From Lachnospiraceae bacterium AM48-27BH (GTDB lineage Bacteria > Bacillota > Clostridia > Lachnospirales > Lachnospiraceae): 36,965 nt of DNA. Positions 36,825-36,965 of this stretch are shown here, one piece after another. The translations under genes and the position numbers were made by a program. Location of the stretch: contig QUFC01000043.1 of the NCBI GenBank assembly GCA_003478355.1, forward strand, positions 1-36,965, written 5' to 3'. The first letter of the stretch is position 1. Every line of letters starts with the position of its first letter. The notes under the pieces were generated by a model. It did no database searches. It saw only the letters and a program-made list of their open reading frames with translations, and was not told where the DNA came from.

Positions 36825-36965
36825 AAATGAGTTGCTGCTGAGACAGACAACAACAAAGAACCTTGAAAATCAAAGATTGAACAGTATGTAAAACCCTGAA
36901 AATTCGAATAAAAAAGAGTCCTGGTTGGACGTCTTTGAATGAGAAAATTCAGAACAAAAACAAAC
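36825..36965 (+). other. 16S rRNA leader (operon continues beyond window)
   Basis: The sequence after P2 includes ACCTTGAAAATCAAAGATTG, similar to leaders upstream of 16S rRNA genes in Lachnospiraceae, and no coding frame. The 16S gene itself is not reached. Confidence 0.65.

Overview
The window is a chromosomal replication-origin region of a Gram-positive, low-to-mid GC Firmicute, most probably a gut Lachnospiraceae. The reasons are the gene order rpmH-rnpA-yidD-yidC-jag-mnmE-mnmG-rsmG / soj-parB on one side of oriC and dnaA-dnaN-yaaA-recF-gyrB-gyrA on the other, DUF3881 and DUF4446 family genes, strong AGGAGG ribosome binding sites, and vertebrate-gut-type conjugative element genes. I cannot name the species.

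Layout. (1) 1 to about 10280, all on the minus strand, is part of a Tn1549/CTn-like integrative conjugative element (ICE). It holds a replication initiator (split in two), ParA, ParB, several small element proteins, PcfB, the VirD4-type coupling ATPase, an HTH regulator, a cut-off Maff2 gene, two exported cargo proteins, and at the window edge the relaxosome protein MobC. The mating-pore genes (VirB6, VirB4, NlpC/P60) that normally follow Maff2 are absent between Maff2 and mobC. (2) 10285-10485 holds an intact tRNA-Arg(CCU) and, just upstream of it, the 5' half of a second tRNA-Arg(CCU), the likely scar of site-specific integration. (3) 10610-16426 is the chromosomal partition neighbourhood: a DUF3881 gene, gdhA with a clear promoter, a DUF4446 gene, parB (frameshifted), soj, parS sites, and two highly structured intergenic elements. 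(4) 16568-17521 is a plus-strand alpha/beta-hydrolase-fold gene lacking the usual catalytic histidine. (5) 17730-25033 is the rsmG-mnmG-mnmE-jag-yidC-yidD-rnpA-rpmH block, transcribed away from oriC. (6) 25034-27198 is a bipartite oriC around dnaA, with perfect DnaA boxes on both sides. (7) 27199-36437, plus strand, has dnaN, yaaA, recF, gyrB, gyrA, the two fumarase subunits and a PlsC-type acyltransferase. (8) 36468-36965 has tRNA-Ser(GCU) and two promoters plus the leader of an rRNA operon whose 16S gene starts beyond the window.

Sequence integrity. Chromosomal parB and dnaA each carry a single-base loss that breaks the reading frame, and the ICE repA is split at a point where one extra base would rejoin it. 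All three sites, and a 15-base parS-like site at 17615, look like an A or T triplet reduced to two. dnaA is essential, so a read or consensus error is the simplest explanation there, although the parB change lies exactly inside the gene's internal parS site and deserves checking.

Working together: DnaA opens the origin, the sliding clamp, gyrase and RecF support replication, and Soj/ParB with the nearby parS sites segregate the new origins. The ICE sits about 15 kb from dnaA and carries its own Par pair. No wholly new system is proven here. The best candidates for undescribed biology are the two cruciform intergenic elements (11651-11772 and 16035-16215), the ICE leader with a hairpin crossed by a 34-codon ORF, and the pair of exported cargo genes that replace the transfer module.
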